Assembly: GCF_012971745.1 (NCBI RefSeq)
Contig: NZ_CP048834.1
Coordinates: forward strand, 5,279,001 to 5,343,000
DNA length: 64,000 nt
Source of the DNA: Starkeya sp. ORNL1
Lineage (GTDB): Bacteria > Pseudomonadota > Alphaproteobacteria > Rhizobiales > Xanthobacteraceae
Direction of reading: 5' to 3'
Part shown: one piece after another, positions 7,116 through 15,596 of the stretch
Layout: each line of letters starts with the position of its first letter
Position numbering within the stretch: the first letter of the stretch is position 1
Made by a program: the position numbers and the translations under genes
The notes under the pieces: model-generated
What the model saw: the letters and a program-made list of their open reading frames with translations, nothing else
What the model was told of the DNA's origin: nothing
The model's database searches: none

Positions 7116-7823
7116 ATGTTGACGTTATCGGTCGATCAATATAGCCTTCCTGATATTCCACGAAGGGTCGCTTCGGCTATGAACCTCGTTCGCAACAGGG
7201 TCTATGAGTTGGTCCGGCGGGAGATCCTCTCCTGCTCGATCCGGCCCGGCGCCGAGCTGCGGGAAGCCGATCTGGCGGTGCGCTTCGGGGTCTCGAAGTC
7301 GCCGGTGCGCGACGCCATGCAGAAGCTGGAGCTGGAAGGCCTCGTCGAGATCGAGCCGCGGCGCGGGCATCGCGTCCGTCCGATCTCGATCAAGGACGCC
7401 GAGGACATGCTGGAACTGCGGCAGATCCTGGAGAGCGCCTGCGTGCGCAAGGTCGCCACTGTCGCCTCCGATGCGGAGCTCAAGGCACTCGACCGTTATC
7501 GCGATGCCGATCGTTCCTCCGTGCCCGTGTTCGTGGAATACAACCGCAATTTCCACCACCATCTCGCCGTGCTGTCGCAGAACCACCGTCTGGCGGAGGA
7601 GACGCGGCGGGTGATGGATCTCTATGAGCGGCTCTGCATGGTGAGCCTCTCGGCCATTGGCGATCCCGGCGGCTCGGAAGGGCCGCTGCGCGACCACAAT
7701 GAGATCATCGATGCGCTGCAGGCGCGCAACGGCAATGCCGCGGCGCGGGTGGTGCGGCGTCACGTCGGCAAATCGCAGAGCCAGATCCTGCGTGCGCTGG
7801 AAAGCCGGTCGATCGTCGCCTGA
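7116..7823 (+). CDS. GntR-family regulator, FCD subfamily
   Basis: 235 aa from 7116; an internal ATG at 7179 (MNLVRNRVYEL) gives 214 aa and begins closer to the winged helix, and neither start has a clear RBS. DNA-binding motifs: REILSCSIRPGAELREADLA, FGVSKSPVRDAMQKLELEGLV, RRGHRV. The FCD domain carries LELRQILE, then metal-ligand histidines in NFHHHLAVLS, DHNEII and RRHVGKS. It precedes an ABC importer operon in the same direction with a 181-bp gap, and is probably its regulator, responding to the imported compound or an intermediate. Confidence 0.88.
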   Translation: MLTLSVDQYSLPDIPRRVASAMNLVRNRVYELVRREILSCSIRPGAELREADLAVRFGVSKSPVRDAMQKLELEGLVEIEPRRGHRVRPISIKDAEDMLELRQILESACVRKVATVASDAELKALDRYRDADRSSVPVFVEYNRNFHHHLAVLSQNHRLAEETRRVMDLYERLCMVSLSAIGDPGGSEGPLRDHNEIIDALQARNGNAAARVVRRHVGKSQSQILRALESRSIVA

Positions 7824-8004
7824 CGACCGCCGGTCGAGAGAAGGCGCCTGCGAACAAAGGCGCCCGCGAGCAATCAACTAAAGGGAACTGCCGAGGACCG
7901 GTCCGCTTGAAGCCCGGCATCGGCGCAGGAAACACCCACGTCGTCCCAACGCCGCTCCGGGCGAATGCACCCGGTTGCGCGTTCGGCGAGGAGGAGCCGA
8001 ATAT

Positions 8005-8811
8005 ATGAATGCTCTAGCCGCCAACATCATCCCGGCCCGCACGGCCCCAGCGCCGCTGGCCGACGATGCCGTCATCTCCGCCACGGGGGTGGCCAAAGTC
8101 TTCAATCGCGACGTCGTCGCACTGGAGAGCGCCAGTTTCGACATCAAGCGCGGCACCTTCGTTTCGCTGGTCGGGCCGAGCGGCTGCGGCAAGTCGACCT
8201 TGCTGCGGCTGATCGCCGGGCTGATCGGCAAGACCTCCGGCAGCCTCGACGTGCTGGGCCGGCAAGTGAACGGGCCATCCCCCGATGTCGGCATGATGTT
8301 CCAGCGCCCGACCTTGCTGGAATGGCGCACGGCGGTGGAGAACGTGCTGCTGCCCACCGAAGTTCGCGGCACGCCGACCGGCGCCGACAAGGAGCGCGCC
8401 ATCGATCTCCTGCGCCTCGTCGGCCTCAAGGATTTCGAGTTCGCCTTTCCGCGCCAGCTGTCCGGCGGCATGCAGCAGCGCGTCGCGCTCGCTCGCCTGT
8501 TGCAGACCGGGGCGAAGATCCTGCTGCTCGACGAGCCGTTCGGCGCGCTCGACGAGTTCACCCGCGAGCGGCTGAACCTCGAATTGCTGCGCATCGTCGA
8601 CGATGTCGACGCAACCACGCTCTTCGTCACCCACAACATCTCCGAGGCCATCTTCCTCGCCGACCAGGTGATGGTGATGACGCCGCGTCCCGGCCGTCTG
8701 GCCAAGATCGTCGATGTGCCGTTCGCCCGTCCGCGCGAGATCTCGCTGATGCAGACGCCGGCCTTCAACGAGATGGTCTCGGAAGTCCGTTCCATCCTGG
8801 GAGGGCATTGA
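8005..8811 (+). CDS. NitT/TauT-type ABC transporter ATP-binding protein
   Basis: 268 aa; ATG at 8005 follows GAGGAGGAG. Walker [11 protein letters not shown]-loop MFQRPTLLEW, signature LSGGMQQR, Walker [13 protein letters not shown] and H-loop VTHN are all present. The family (SsuB/TauB/NrtD-like) powers import of sulfonates, nitrate, aromatic acids or thiamine precursors. It is followed after one base by the permease and then the binding protein. The first ~25 residues are unusually Ala/Pro-rich. Confidence 0.9.
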   Translation: MNALAANIIPARTAPAPLADDAVISATGVAKVFNRDVVALESASFDIKRGTFVSLVGPSGCGKSTLLRLIAGLIGKTSGSLDVLGRQVNGPSPDVGMMFQRPTLLEWRTAVENVLLPTEVRGTPTGADKERAIDLLRLVGLKDFEFAFPRQLSGGMQQRVALARLLQTGAKILLLDEPFGALDEFTRERLNLELLRIVDDVDATTLFVTHNISEAIFLADQVMVMTPRPGRLAKIVDVPFARPREISLMQTPAFNEMVSEVRSILGGH

Positions 8812-8812
8812 G

Positions 8813-9679
8813 ATGAGCCTTGCCACGAATGATTCCTTTGCCGGCGTCGTAGATACCGGAACTCCGCGCGGCGTCGTGCTCGGGCGTGTCGCCCGCCACC
8901 TGGCGCTGTTCCTCTCGATCATCGCGGTTTGGGAAGCCTCCAGCGCCTTCGGCCTGGTCGACTCGCTCATCCTGCCGCGGCCGAGCGCGATCGTGGTCGC
9001 GCTGTGGGACATGCTCTTCGTGCGTGGCAATGCCTGGTACCATATGGGCATCACGCTGTGGGAGGCGCTCGCGGGCTTCGTCATCGGCTCGGTGGTCGGC
9101 ATCTTGCTCGCGGTCGCGGCGGGCCTCAGCGAGACTTTCCGGCGTTACATCTCGCCTTATGTGATCGTGCTGCAGGTCATTCCGCGCATCGCGCTGGCGC
9201 CGATCATCATCGCCTGGCTCGGCTTCGGCACCAGCCCGAAGATCGCCATCGGCGCCTTGATCTGCTTCTTCCCGCCCTTCATCAATACATTGACCGGACT
9301 CATCAATATCGATGAGGACGCGCACGAGATGTTCCGCTCGATCGGCGCCAAGAAGAGCCAGATCTTCTTCAGCCTGATGCTGCCGAGCGCCATGCCGATC
9401 ATCATGGCCGGCCTGAAGGCGGCGATCTCGCTGGCTTTGATCGGCGCCATCGTCGGCGAATTCATCTCCGCCGGCGAAGGCATGGGCGTACTGATGCAGC
9501 GCTACAGCTTCGCGCTGAACATGGCCGCCTCCTTCGCCGTGCTGGTGATGCTGACCGTGGTCGGCTACCTGCTCTTCATGGCCATGGAGAAGGTCGACGA
9601 CCACCTCGTCTACTGGCGCAACGACGCCCGCATGGCGGCGATGAGCCGGAAGCGTGCCAAGGCTTGGCGGACCCGCTAG
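8813..9679 (+). CDS. NitT/TauT-type ABC transporter permease
   Basis: 288 aa, six hydrophobic segments; the EAA loop is FRSIGAKKSQIFFSLMLPSAMP. SsuC/TauC family. Translation is coupled to the ATPase gene (one-base gap, GGGAGG before the start). The C-terminus is basic (MSRKRAKAWRTR). Substrate follows from the binding protein and is unknown. Confidence 0.9.
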   Translation: MSLATNDSFAGVVDTGTPRGVVLGRVARHLALFLSIIAVWEASSAFGLVDSLILPRPSAIVVALWDMLFVRGNAWYHMGITLWEALAGFVIGSVVGILLAVAAGLSETFRRYISPYVIVLQVIPRIALAPIIIAWLGFGTSPKIAIGALICFFPPFINTLTGLINIDEDAHEMFRSIGAKKSQIFFSLMLPSAMPIIMAGLKAAISLALIGAIVGEFISAGEGMGVLMQRYSFALNMAASFAVLVMLTVVGYLLFMAMEKVDDHLVYWRNDARMAAMSRKRAKAWRTR

Positions 9680-9774
9680 AGCATGTTCCGCAAAAGTTGA
9701 AGACTTTTGCGAGAAGAACATGCTCCAGCAACCAAAGTCGCTTCCTTCGGATGGCTCATCCGAAGGAAGGGTTT
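9677..9774. repeat. Class E paired short palindromes, copy 1
   Basis: Two hairpins: GAGCATGTTCCGCAAAAG with its inverted partner ending GAACATGCTC, then CTTCCTTCGGATGGCTC with its inverted ATCCGAAGGAAG. They lie between permease and binding-protein genes of one operon, where a stem can protect upstream mRNA or lower downstream levels. Related copies: 28130-28243, 34671-34785, 59717-59823, and part at 51427-51460. Confidence 0.65.
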
Positions 9775-9856
9775 GGGGACCGCCACGCAGACTGACGACC
9801 CTGACATTCCACGTCCAATGAAACGGCGCGCAAAGCGCCGATGGGAGGAACTTGCC

Positions 9857-10930
9857 ATGTTGAAGGGATCTAAAATGATTGCTGGCAAACTATCAGCCGG
9901 TCTCGCCACGGTGGCGCTGGCGGCACTGATGCTGCCCGCTGGCATCACCGAGGCCGGGGCGCAGAAGCTGCGCACCGTCAATGTCATCATGCCGCTGCCG
10001 CGCTCGGCGAATTTCTATCCGATCGTCGCCGGCGAGGCGCTCGGCTATTTCAAGGACGAGGGCATCGAGGTCAATCTGCTGCCGTCCTCGACCACGGTTC
10101 CCTATGTCGCCTTCGTGCAGAACGGCCAGGCCGAGCTCGCCATGCTCGACGCGCCGCAGACCTTCCAGGCGGTGCAGGCCGGCATCAAGATCAAGACCAT
10201 CTATGAAGCCCACCAGAAGGCACCGGAAGGCATCGCCGTGCTCGCCGACAGCCCGGCGCAATCGGTGGCCGACCTGAAGGGCAAGACCGTCGGCCTCGTC
10301 AGCGACCGCGACCTCGTCACCCTCACCGTCGCGCTCAACACCAAGAACATTCCGATCTCGGATGTGAAGACGGTGGTGGTGGGTGATGCCGGCCCGACGC
10401 AGGCCACCGCCATGAAGAACGGCACCGTGGCGGCGATCGCCGGCGCGACGCCGGACTGGCTGTCGCTGCAGGCCGCCGGCATGAAGATCCGCCTCATCAC
10501 CCCGCCGGAAGTGGCCGAGCAGCCGGCCAATTCCTTCGTGGTGTCGGCTGCGCGGATGGATGAGCTGCGCAAGACGATGGAAGGCTTCTTCCGCGCTTAT
10601 TCCAAGGGCATGGAGGTCGCCAAGATCGACCCTGGCGTGCTTGCCGCCATGTGCAAGAAGGCGGTGCCGGAAGAGTGGCCGAACGACGCCTTCGGCCAGG
10701 AATTCCTCAACGCCTCGATCGAGCTCGCCTATTCCACCACCAAGAAGCTCGGCGATCTGCAGCCGGAGGTGTGGAAGGCCGTGCAGCCGCCGCTGGTGAA
10801 GATCGGCGAGCTGAAGGCGGAGATCGATCCGGCGACCTTCCTCGACGCCTCGATCATCGGACCGGCGAACGACTTCTCGCGTGACAAGGTCAAGGCCGAC
10901 GTCGCCGCCTGGAAAGCCAAGAACATGTGA
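9857..10930 (+). CDS. ABC transporter substrate-binding protein (NMT1/SsuA-like)
   Basis: 357 aa. ATG at 9857 follows GGGAGGAA. N-terminal signal peptide: basic MLKGSK, hydrophobic LSAGLATVALAALML, likely cleavage near EAGAQ-K. The mature part is a type II binding fold: YPIVAGEALGYFKDEGIEVNLLP, NGQAELAMLD, LKGKTVGLVSDRD. It delivers an unidentified anion or aromatic compound to the importer encoded just upstream. Following the gene after ~100 bp is an amidohydrolase that may act on the imported compound. Confidence 0.88.
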   Translation: MLKGSKMIAGKLSAGLATVALAALMLPAGITEAGAQKLRTVNVIMPLPRSANFYPIVAGEALGYFKDEGIEVNLLPSSTTVPYVAFVQNGQAELAMLDAPQTFQAVQAGIKIKTIYEAHQKAPEGIAVLADSPAQSVADLKGKTVGLVSDRDLVTLTVALNTKNIPISDVKTVVVGDAGPTQATAMKNGTVAAIAGATPDWLSLQAAGMKIRLITPPEVAEQPANSFVVSAARMDELRKTMEGFFRAYSKGMEVAKIDPGVLAAMCKKAVPEEWPNDAFGQEFLNASIELAYSTTKKLGDLQPEVWKAVQPPLVKIGELKAEIDPATFLDASIIGPANDFSRDKVKADVAAWKAKNM

Positions 10931-11027
10931 TCGGCGACATGTGATCGACGGCCGGCGGCGCTGGTCTCCCGCGCCGCCGGCCCTTCTGCAGGACGCTTGC
11001 GAGGACGCTCAGTTCAAGGACGCATTC

Positions 11028-12119
11028 ATGGACCACAGCATCATCGATACCGAGACGCTCGGCGGCAATGTGAACCGCTATGGGCCGACCTCGGCCCGCC
11101 CGCCCGCACTGAGCCCGGCGCGGCTGAACACCACGACGGTGGACATCCACGCCCATGTCGGCGTGCCGGAGGCGGCGGCATTCATCCAGCCGCATCTCGA
11201 TGTCAGCACCATCGCGATGGCGAAGTACTCGAACGAGGAAACCCGCGCCGTCAATCAGCGCCAGGACCAGGATCGCGCCACTGCGATGGTCGACATCGAC
11301 GACCGCATGAAGGTGCTCGACAAGCTCGGCATCGACATTCAGGTCGTCGCGCCGCCGCCGTTCCAGTGCTACTACACGGTCGATCCCGAATACGCGGTAC
11401 CCGCCTCGCGCATGGTGAATGACGGCGTCGCCGCCTTCGTGGCGAAGCGCCCCGATCGCCTCGCCGGGCTCGGCACCGTCGCCTTGCATGATCCCGCATC
11501 CGCCGTCAGCGAACTGGAGCGCGCGGTGAAGGAGCTCGGCCTCAAGGGCGTGCAGCTTCTCACCAATGTCGACGGGCGCGAACTGTCTTCGCCCGAGTTC
11601 GAGCCGGTCTTCGCCAAGGCCGAGGAGCTCGGCGCGCTGATCATGATTCATCCCAACGGCTTCACCGGCGGCGAGCGCTTCACCCGCTTCTATTTCAGCA
11701 ATGTCATCGGCAATCCGCTAGAGACCACGGTGGCGTTGCACTACCTCATCTTCGACGGCGTGCTGGAGCGGCACCCGAAACTGAAGCTGCTGGCGGTGCA
11801 TGGCGGCGGCTTCCTGCCCGCCTATTCCGGGCGCATCGACCATGCCTGGGGCGCGCGCAAGGATTCCAATGGCAGCCTGCCGCGCCCGCCGAGCGAATAT
11901 CTGCGCCGGGTCTATTTCGACACCGTGGTGTTCACCCCGCACCAGCTCAAATACCTGGTCGAGACCTATGGAGCGGACAAAATCGTGCTCGGCACCGACT
12001 ATCCGTTCGACATGGCCGAGTACGACCCCGTAGGCCATGTGCTGAGCGTCGAGGGCTTCTCTGACGAAGTCCGCGCCAAGATCGCGGGCGGCACCGCGAA
12101 GGCGCTGCTGGGCTTGTGA
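11028..12119 (+). CDS. ACMSD/gamma-resorcylate decarboxylase-like amidohydrolase
   Basis: 363 aa, Amidohydro_2 family. Metal motifs: DIHAHVG near the N-terminus (HxH), HPNGF (third His), HGGGFLPAYSGRI (fourth His) and GTDYPFDM (Asp). Members decarboxylate aromatic or muconate-type acids (ACMSD, LigW, 2,6-dihydroxybenzoate decarboxylase) or hydrolyse lactones. ATG at 11028 follows AAGGA; upstream frame is not needed. Last gene of the GntR-ABC unit before a terminator. A decarboxylation step in the local catabolic route is plausible; substrate is not known. Confidence 0.85.
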   Translation: MDHSIIDTETLGGNVNRYGPTSARPPALSPARLNTTTVDIHAHVGVPEAAAFIQPHLDVSTIAMAKYSNEETRAVNQRQDQDRATAMVDIDDRMKVLDKLGIDIQVVAPPPFQCYYTVDPEYAVPASRMVNDGVAAFVAKRPDRLAGLGTVALHDPASAVSELERAVKELGLKGVQLLTNVDGRELSSPEFEPVFAKAEELGALIMIHPNGFTGGERFTRFYFSNVIGNPLETTVALHYLIFDGVLERHPKLKLLAVHGGGFLPAYSGRIDHAWGARKDSNGSLPRPPSEYLRRVYFDTVVFTPHQLKYLVETYGADKIVLGTDYPFDMAEYDPVGHVLSVEGFSDEVRAKIAGGTAKALLGL

Positions 12120-12135
12120 TCGGACGATAAATAAG
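12117..12135. promoter_or_regulatory. Operator site 3: TGATC-GGAC-GATAA
   Basis: TGATCGGACGATAAATAAG begins at the amidohydrolase stop codon and ends 69 bp before the deacetylase start. Right arm CGATAAATAAG is complete, left arm four of five. The terminator just downstream lies between this site and the deacetylase, so its role as a promoter element is less certain than at the other sites. Confidence 0.5.
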
Positions 12136-12146
12136 CGAGCCTATCC

Positions 12147-12178
12147 GGGCGGGGCGATGAGCTCCGCCCGTTCGTTCT
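12147..12178 (+). terminator. Rho-independent terminator after the amidohydrolase
   Basis: GGGCGGGGC, loop GATGA, GCTCCGCCC (one G-U pair), then GTTCGTTCTTC. It has the same pentaloop as the terminator at 6585. Confidence 0.8.
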
Positions 12179-12203
12179 TCATGTGACATGCCCGGACAGC
12201 ATC

Positions 12204-13079
12204 ATGAGCAAATTGAGCGACCGCGCGCCCTATCAGGCGTTCGTGGACCGGCCGAGACTGCATCTGCCGAACGACGCCCGCCTCGCCGTGTGGGTGATCG
12301 TCAATGTCGAGGAATGGTCGATCGAGCGGCCGCAGCCGCGCACCGTGCTCCCGGCGCCGATGAGCCAGCCCTTGATGCCGGACCTGCCGAACTGGGCCTG
12401 GCACGAATACGGCATGCGGGTCGGCTTCTGGCGCATCCTGAGCGCGCTGGAGAAGCGCGGCATCCGCGCCACGTTTGCGGTCAATGGAAATGTCATCAAC
12501 TCGTATGAGCGCGTCGCCGGGGCCGCGCGCGATGCCGGCTGGGAGTTCATGGGCCACGGCTTCGTGCAGCGGCCGATGCATCATCTGGAAGACCAGCGAA
12601 AGGCGATCTTCGACACGGTGGACACCATCCGCGCCTTCACCGGCAAGATTCCGCCAGGCTGGGAAAGCCCGGGCCTCACCGAGAATGAGGAGACGCTGGA
12701 CCTGCTGAAGGAGGCCGGCATCGGCTATGTCGCCAACTGGGTGATCGACGACCTGCCGCTTGAGCTTGCCACCCGGCACGGCCCGATCCTCTCGGTACCC
12801 TATACGGTAGAGACCAACGACATCGTGGTTCATGCCGTGCAGCACCAGCCGTCGGACGGCTTCAAGCGGCGCTCCATCGACCAGTTCGACCGGCTGTGGG
12901 AGGAGGGCGCGGAGAACGCCAGGGTGATGGCGATCAGCACGCACCCGTACCTGACCGGCGTGCCGCACCGCATCCGCTATTTCGAGGAGTTGCTGGATTA
13001 CGTGCTGGCGCGGGAGAAGACCGCGGTGATGACCGGCGAGGAGATCGCCGACTGGTATCGCGAGGCGATGGCGGGGTGA
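12204..13079 (+). CDS. Polysaccharide deacetylase-family (PuuE-like) hydrolase
   Basis: 291 aa from ATG 12204; a GTG at 12183 would add seven residues. NodB-homology features: the acidic motif in VNVEEW, ALEKRGIRATFAVNG, GHGFVQRPMHH (His pair) and ISTHPYLTG at the end. Members without signal peptide and with this layout act on small amides such as allantoin rather than on polymers, so an amidase role in the local pathway is reasonable. No signal peptide is visible. No neighbour follows on this strand; the next 100 bp is a dispersed repeat. Confidence 0.85.
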   Translation: MSKLSDRAPYQAFVDRPRLHLPNDARLAVWVIVNVEEWSIERPQPRTVLPAPMSQPLMPDLPNWAWHEYGMRVGFWRILSALEKRGIRATFAVNGNVINSYERVAGAARDAGWEFMGHGFVQRPMHHLEDQRKAIFDTVDTIRAFTGKIPPGWESPGLTENEETLDLLKEAGIGYVANWVIDDLPLELATRHGPILSVPYTVETNDIVVHAVQHQPSDGFKRRSIDQFDRLWEEGAENARVMAISTHPYLTGVPHRIRYFEELLDYVLAREKTAVMTGEEIADWYREAMAG

Positions 13080-13098
13080 GGGGGCGCGCTGTGCGGGT

Positions 13099-13193
13099 AT
13101 CCTTCGAGGCTCGCTGCGCTCGCGCCTCAGGATGACGTCGCCTTTAACCACGTCATCCTGAGGTGCCGCCGCAGGCGGCCTCGAAGGATGCTC
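13099..13193. repeat. Class A palindromic repeat, copy 1
   Basis: ATCCTTCGAGGC..CTCAGGATGACG, then its inverted partner CGTCATCCTGAGG..CCTCGAAGGATG. Each arm contains its own small hairpin. Seven such copies occur in the window, all intergenic. Confidence 0.8.
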
Positions 13194-13206
13194 ACGCAGA
13201 TGAGCT

Positions 13207-13926
13207 TCAAAATTCCGGCAGTCCCCGCGTCCCCGGGGCGGAGGGCAAAGCCTCGCCCTCCCAGAACCGGCATCCTTGCTCGCGAAGGACACGCGCGAAC
13301 AGCCCGAACTCTGCATCGGCCAAGTCCGTCGCGCCACAGGCGAAGACCGTCACCCCCGCCGCCGCCAGCCGCTCGTCGCGCCGCCGCGCCGCGCCGGGTG
13401 TGAGCGGGGAGGGGGCGGCCAGGAGGGCGACAGGCGCGGCCCCAAGCCAGAAGGCGAAATCGACCTGCATATAATCCGCCGGCGTTGGCTCTCCGCCATG
13501 TGCCTCCACCGGCGCGAACAGGCAGGCGCGCGGCAGCGGCAGCGGGGCTGAATGGATGAAATCCTCCGGCGCGAACAGGCCGTCGAACGGCGCGAGCCTG
13601 GCCACCAACTCGCTTCGATGAGTCTCGATCTGCCGGTCGAGGAAGGCGAAATAGCGCTCGATGAAACGGGCCGCCGGCGCGTTCCACGCCCCGGCGAGGC
13701 GCGTCAGATGAGCGGCGACGCGCTCGGCCACGGACATATCGGGCTCGCCGATGCCGGGAGCCGGTAGATCGAGCCCGGCATTGTTGATGCGCAGCATCTC
13801 ACCTGGACGGACGACGGCTACCGGCAAGCCGGCCGGAGCCTCGCCAGCTCCGGGCAGGATGCGGGCGAGCGACGCAGCGTCGATGCCATAGGGAATCGGC
13901 GTCGCGCCGGGAATGCTCGTCCGCAT
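13207..13926 (-). CDS. Conserved-looking protein of unknown function
   Basis: 239 aa, family not recognised. No signal peptide, membrane segment or cofactor motif stands out. The start MRTSIPGATPIPYGID reads like an effector- or ligand-binding protein; the middle has DRQIETHRSELVARL, and the C-terminal half has alternating strand/helix pattern ending GLPEF. It begins 18 bp after the stop of the second ABC operon's last permease on the same strand, so it is likely the fifth gene of that operon and may act on or sense the imported compound. No function is proposed. Confidence 0.65.
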   Translation of the reverse strand: MRTSIPGATPIPYGIDAASLARILPGAGEAPAGLPVAVVRPGEMLRINNAGLDLPAPGIGEPDMSVAERVAAHLTRLAGAWNAPAARFIERYFAFLDRQIETHRSELVARLAPFDGLFAPEDFIHSAPLPLPRACLFAPVEAHGGEPTPADYMQVDFAFWLGAAPVALLAAPSPLTPGAARRRDERLAAAGVTVFACGATDLADAEFGLFARVLREQGCRFWEGEALPSAPGTRGLPEF

Positions 13927-13944
13927 GGTCTCTGCCTGCCAGAT

Positions 13945-14784
13945 TCAGCGCCGCGATTCCGGGTGCCAGATCAGCAGGCGGCGGCGCACCAGTTCCAGGC
14001 TCTTTACCACGATGAAGCCGAGAATGATGATCTCGACGATGCCGGCGAACACGCCGACGGAATCGGCAAAGCGCCCGGCCATGATCATGGTGCCGCCGAT
14101 ACCGCGCCCGCCCATCAGCATCTCGGTGACGATGGTGGTGATCATGCCGGTCGGCAGGGCCACCTGGAGGCCGGTCAGGATCTGCGGCATGGCCATGGGC
14201 AGGTAGACCTCCCACAGCAATTCGCGGTCCCTGGCGCCCATCGAGCGGGCCGACCAGATCGGCCATTTGTCGATGCCCATGCAGCCGGCATAGGTCGCCG
14301 AGACGATGGGGAAGAAGCAGGCGAACGCCACCATGATGATCTTCGAGGTGTCGTAGATGTCGAACCACAGGATGAAGATCGGGAGGAAGGCGATCTTCGG
14401 CATCGGGAAGCCGATGGAGACCAGTGGATCGAAGAACCAGCGGACCAGCGCCGAGCGCGCCATCAGGATGCCGACCGGGATGCCGACCACGGCGCCGATA
14501 AAGAAGCCGAGCAGCGCGCGATAGAGCGTCAGCCCAAGATCGATGAAGACGGCGCCGGTGGCGACGTCGTCGCCGAGCCGTTCCAGCACGGTGGAGAGCG
14601 GCGGCAGCAGGAACGGGTTGATCGCGCCATAGCGGGCGCCGAACTCCCAGATCGCCGCCAGCGCAACGATGACCCCGATCTGCACGCCGGTGTCGACCAG
14701 CTTGGGCGAGATGTGCCGGCGCGGCGGCGGGGTCTTCTGCTCGGGCGTGTGCGCGAGCGGGTGGGCCTCGGCCATCTGCATCAT
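13945..14784 (-). CDS. ABC transporter permease, second of two
   Basis: 279 aa, SsuC/TauC type. EAA loop: SMGARDRELLWEVYLPMAMP. Long hydrophilic N-terminus (AEAHPLAHTPEQ, then PPPRR) before the first membrane segment. ATGATG at 14784 overlaps the upstream permease stop (ATGA) and follows GGAGAGAGG. With 14781-15596 it makes a heteromeric membrane pair, less usual in NitT/TauT systems, which generally encode one permease. Confidence 0.9.
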   Translation of the reverse strand: MMQMAEAHPLAHTPEQKTPPPRRHISPKLVDTGVQIGVIVALAAIWEFGARYGAINPFLLPPLSTVLERLGDDVATGAVFIDLGLTLYRALLGFFIGAVVGIPVGILMARSALVRWFFDPLVSIGFPMPKIAFLPIFILWFDIYDTSKIIMVAFACFFPIVSATYAGCMGIDKWPIWSARSMGARDRELLWEVYLPMAMPQILTGLQVALPTGMITTIVTEMLMGGRGIGGTMIMAGRFADSVGVFAGIVEIIILGFIVVKSLELVRRRLLIWHPESRR

Positions 14785-15596
14785 GCCTCTCTCCAGCGCA
14801 GCAGCCTGCGCACCAGCACCGCATAGCCGCGATCCGCCGCGAAGCCGATGGCGGCGACGAAGAAGATCACCGCGAACATGCCGGGATAGAGACCGCCATC
14901 GCCGAGCGAGGAGATCATGTAGCCGACGCCGTCGGTGGCAATGACGAACTCCGAACTCACCATCAGGATGAAGGAGAAGGCGAGCGCGGTGCGGCAGCCG
15001 CTGAGGATGTCCGGCATCGCCGCCGGCAGCACCACCTCGCGCAGCACCTCGATGCGCGAGGCACCGAGGCTGGCGGCGGACCACAGCAGGAACGGGTTCA
15101 CGCCGCGGGCGCCGTTGTAAGTGCCGACCACCACCGGCAGCAGGCAGCCGAGGAAGATCAGCAGGATTTTCGAGGAATCGCCGAGGCCGAGCCAGATCAT
15201 CACCACCGGGATCAGCGCCGATTTCGGCATCGGGTAGAAGATCTGCACGATCGGGTTGAGCAGCAGCCGCACCGAACGGAACGTCGCCATCAACAGGCCG
15301 ATCAGCATCCCGACTACGATGGCGCAGCCGAGCCCGGCCGCGGCGCGGCTGATCGAGCGCGCGGTGTTGTAGAGCAGGTCGCCGGTGAACAGCATGCGGA
15401 AGAATTCGGAGCCGATCTCGCCGAGGCCGGGCAGCATCTGCTTGGCGACGAGGCCGGACAGCCCGAGGAACTCCCACAGCACGCACAGGACGAGGATCGG
15501 CGAGAAGCGCAGCGCCACGTTCAGGAGGCCGAACAGCGCGCCGTTGCCGCCGCTGGTGCCGCCACCGCGCGAAGGGGTGATGACCGCATCCGCCAT
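14781..15596 (-). CDS. ABC transporter permease, first of two
   Basis: 271 aa, SsuC/TauC type with six predicted membrane segments. EAA loop: SLGASRIEVLREVVLPAAMP. The Gly-rich N-terminus (SRGGGTSGGNG) is probably disordered. Start overlaps the ATPase stop (TGATG). Sequence clearly differs from its partner permease, so the pair is not a recent duplication. Confidence 0.9.
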   Translation of the reverse strand: MADAVITPSRGGGTSGGNGALFGLLNVALRFSPILVLCVLWEFLGLSGLVAKQMLPGLGEIGSEFFRMLFTGDLLYNTARSISRAAAGLGCAIVVGMLIGLLMATFRSVRLLLNPIVQIFYPMPKSALIPVVMIWLGLGDSSKILLIFLGCLLPVVVGTYNGARGVNPFLLWSAASLGASRIEVLREVVLPAAMPDILSGCRTALAFSFILMVSSEFVIATDGVGYMISSLGDGGLYPGMFAVIFFVAAIGFAADRGYAVLVRRLLRWREA

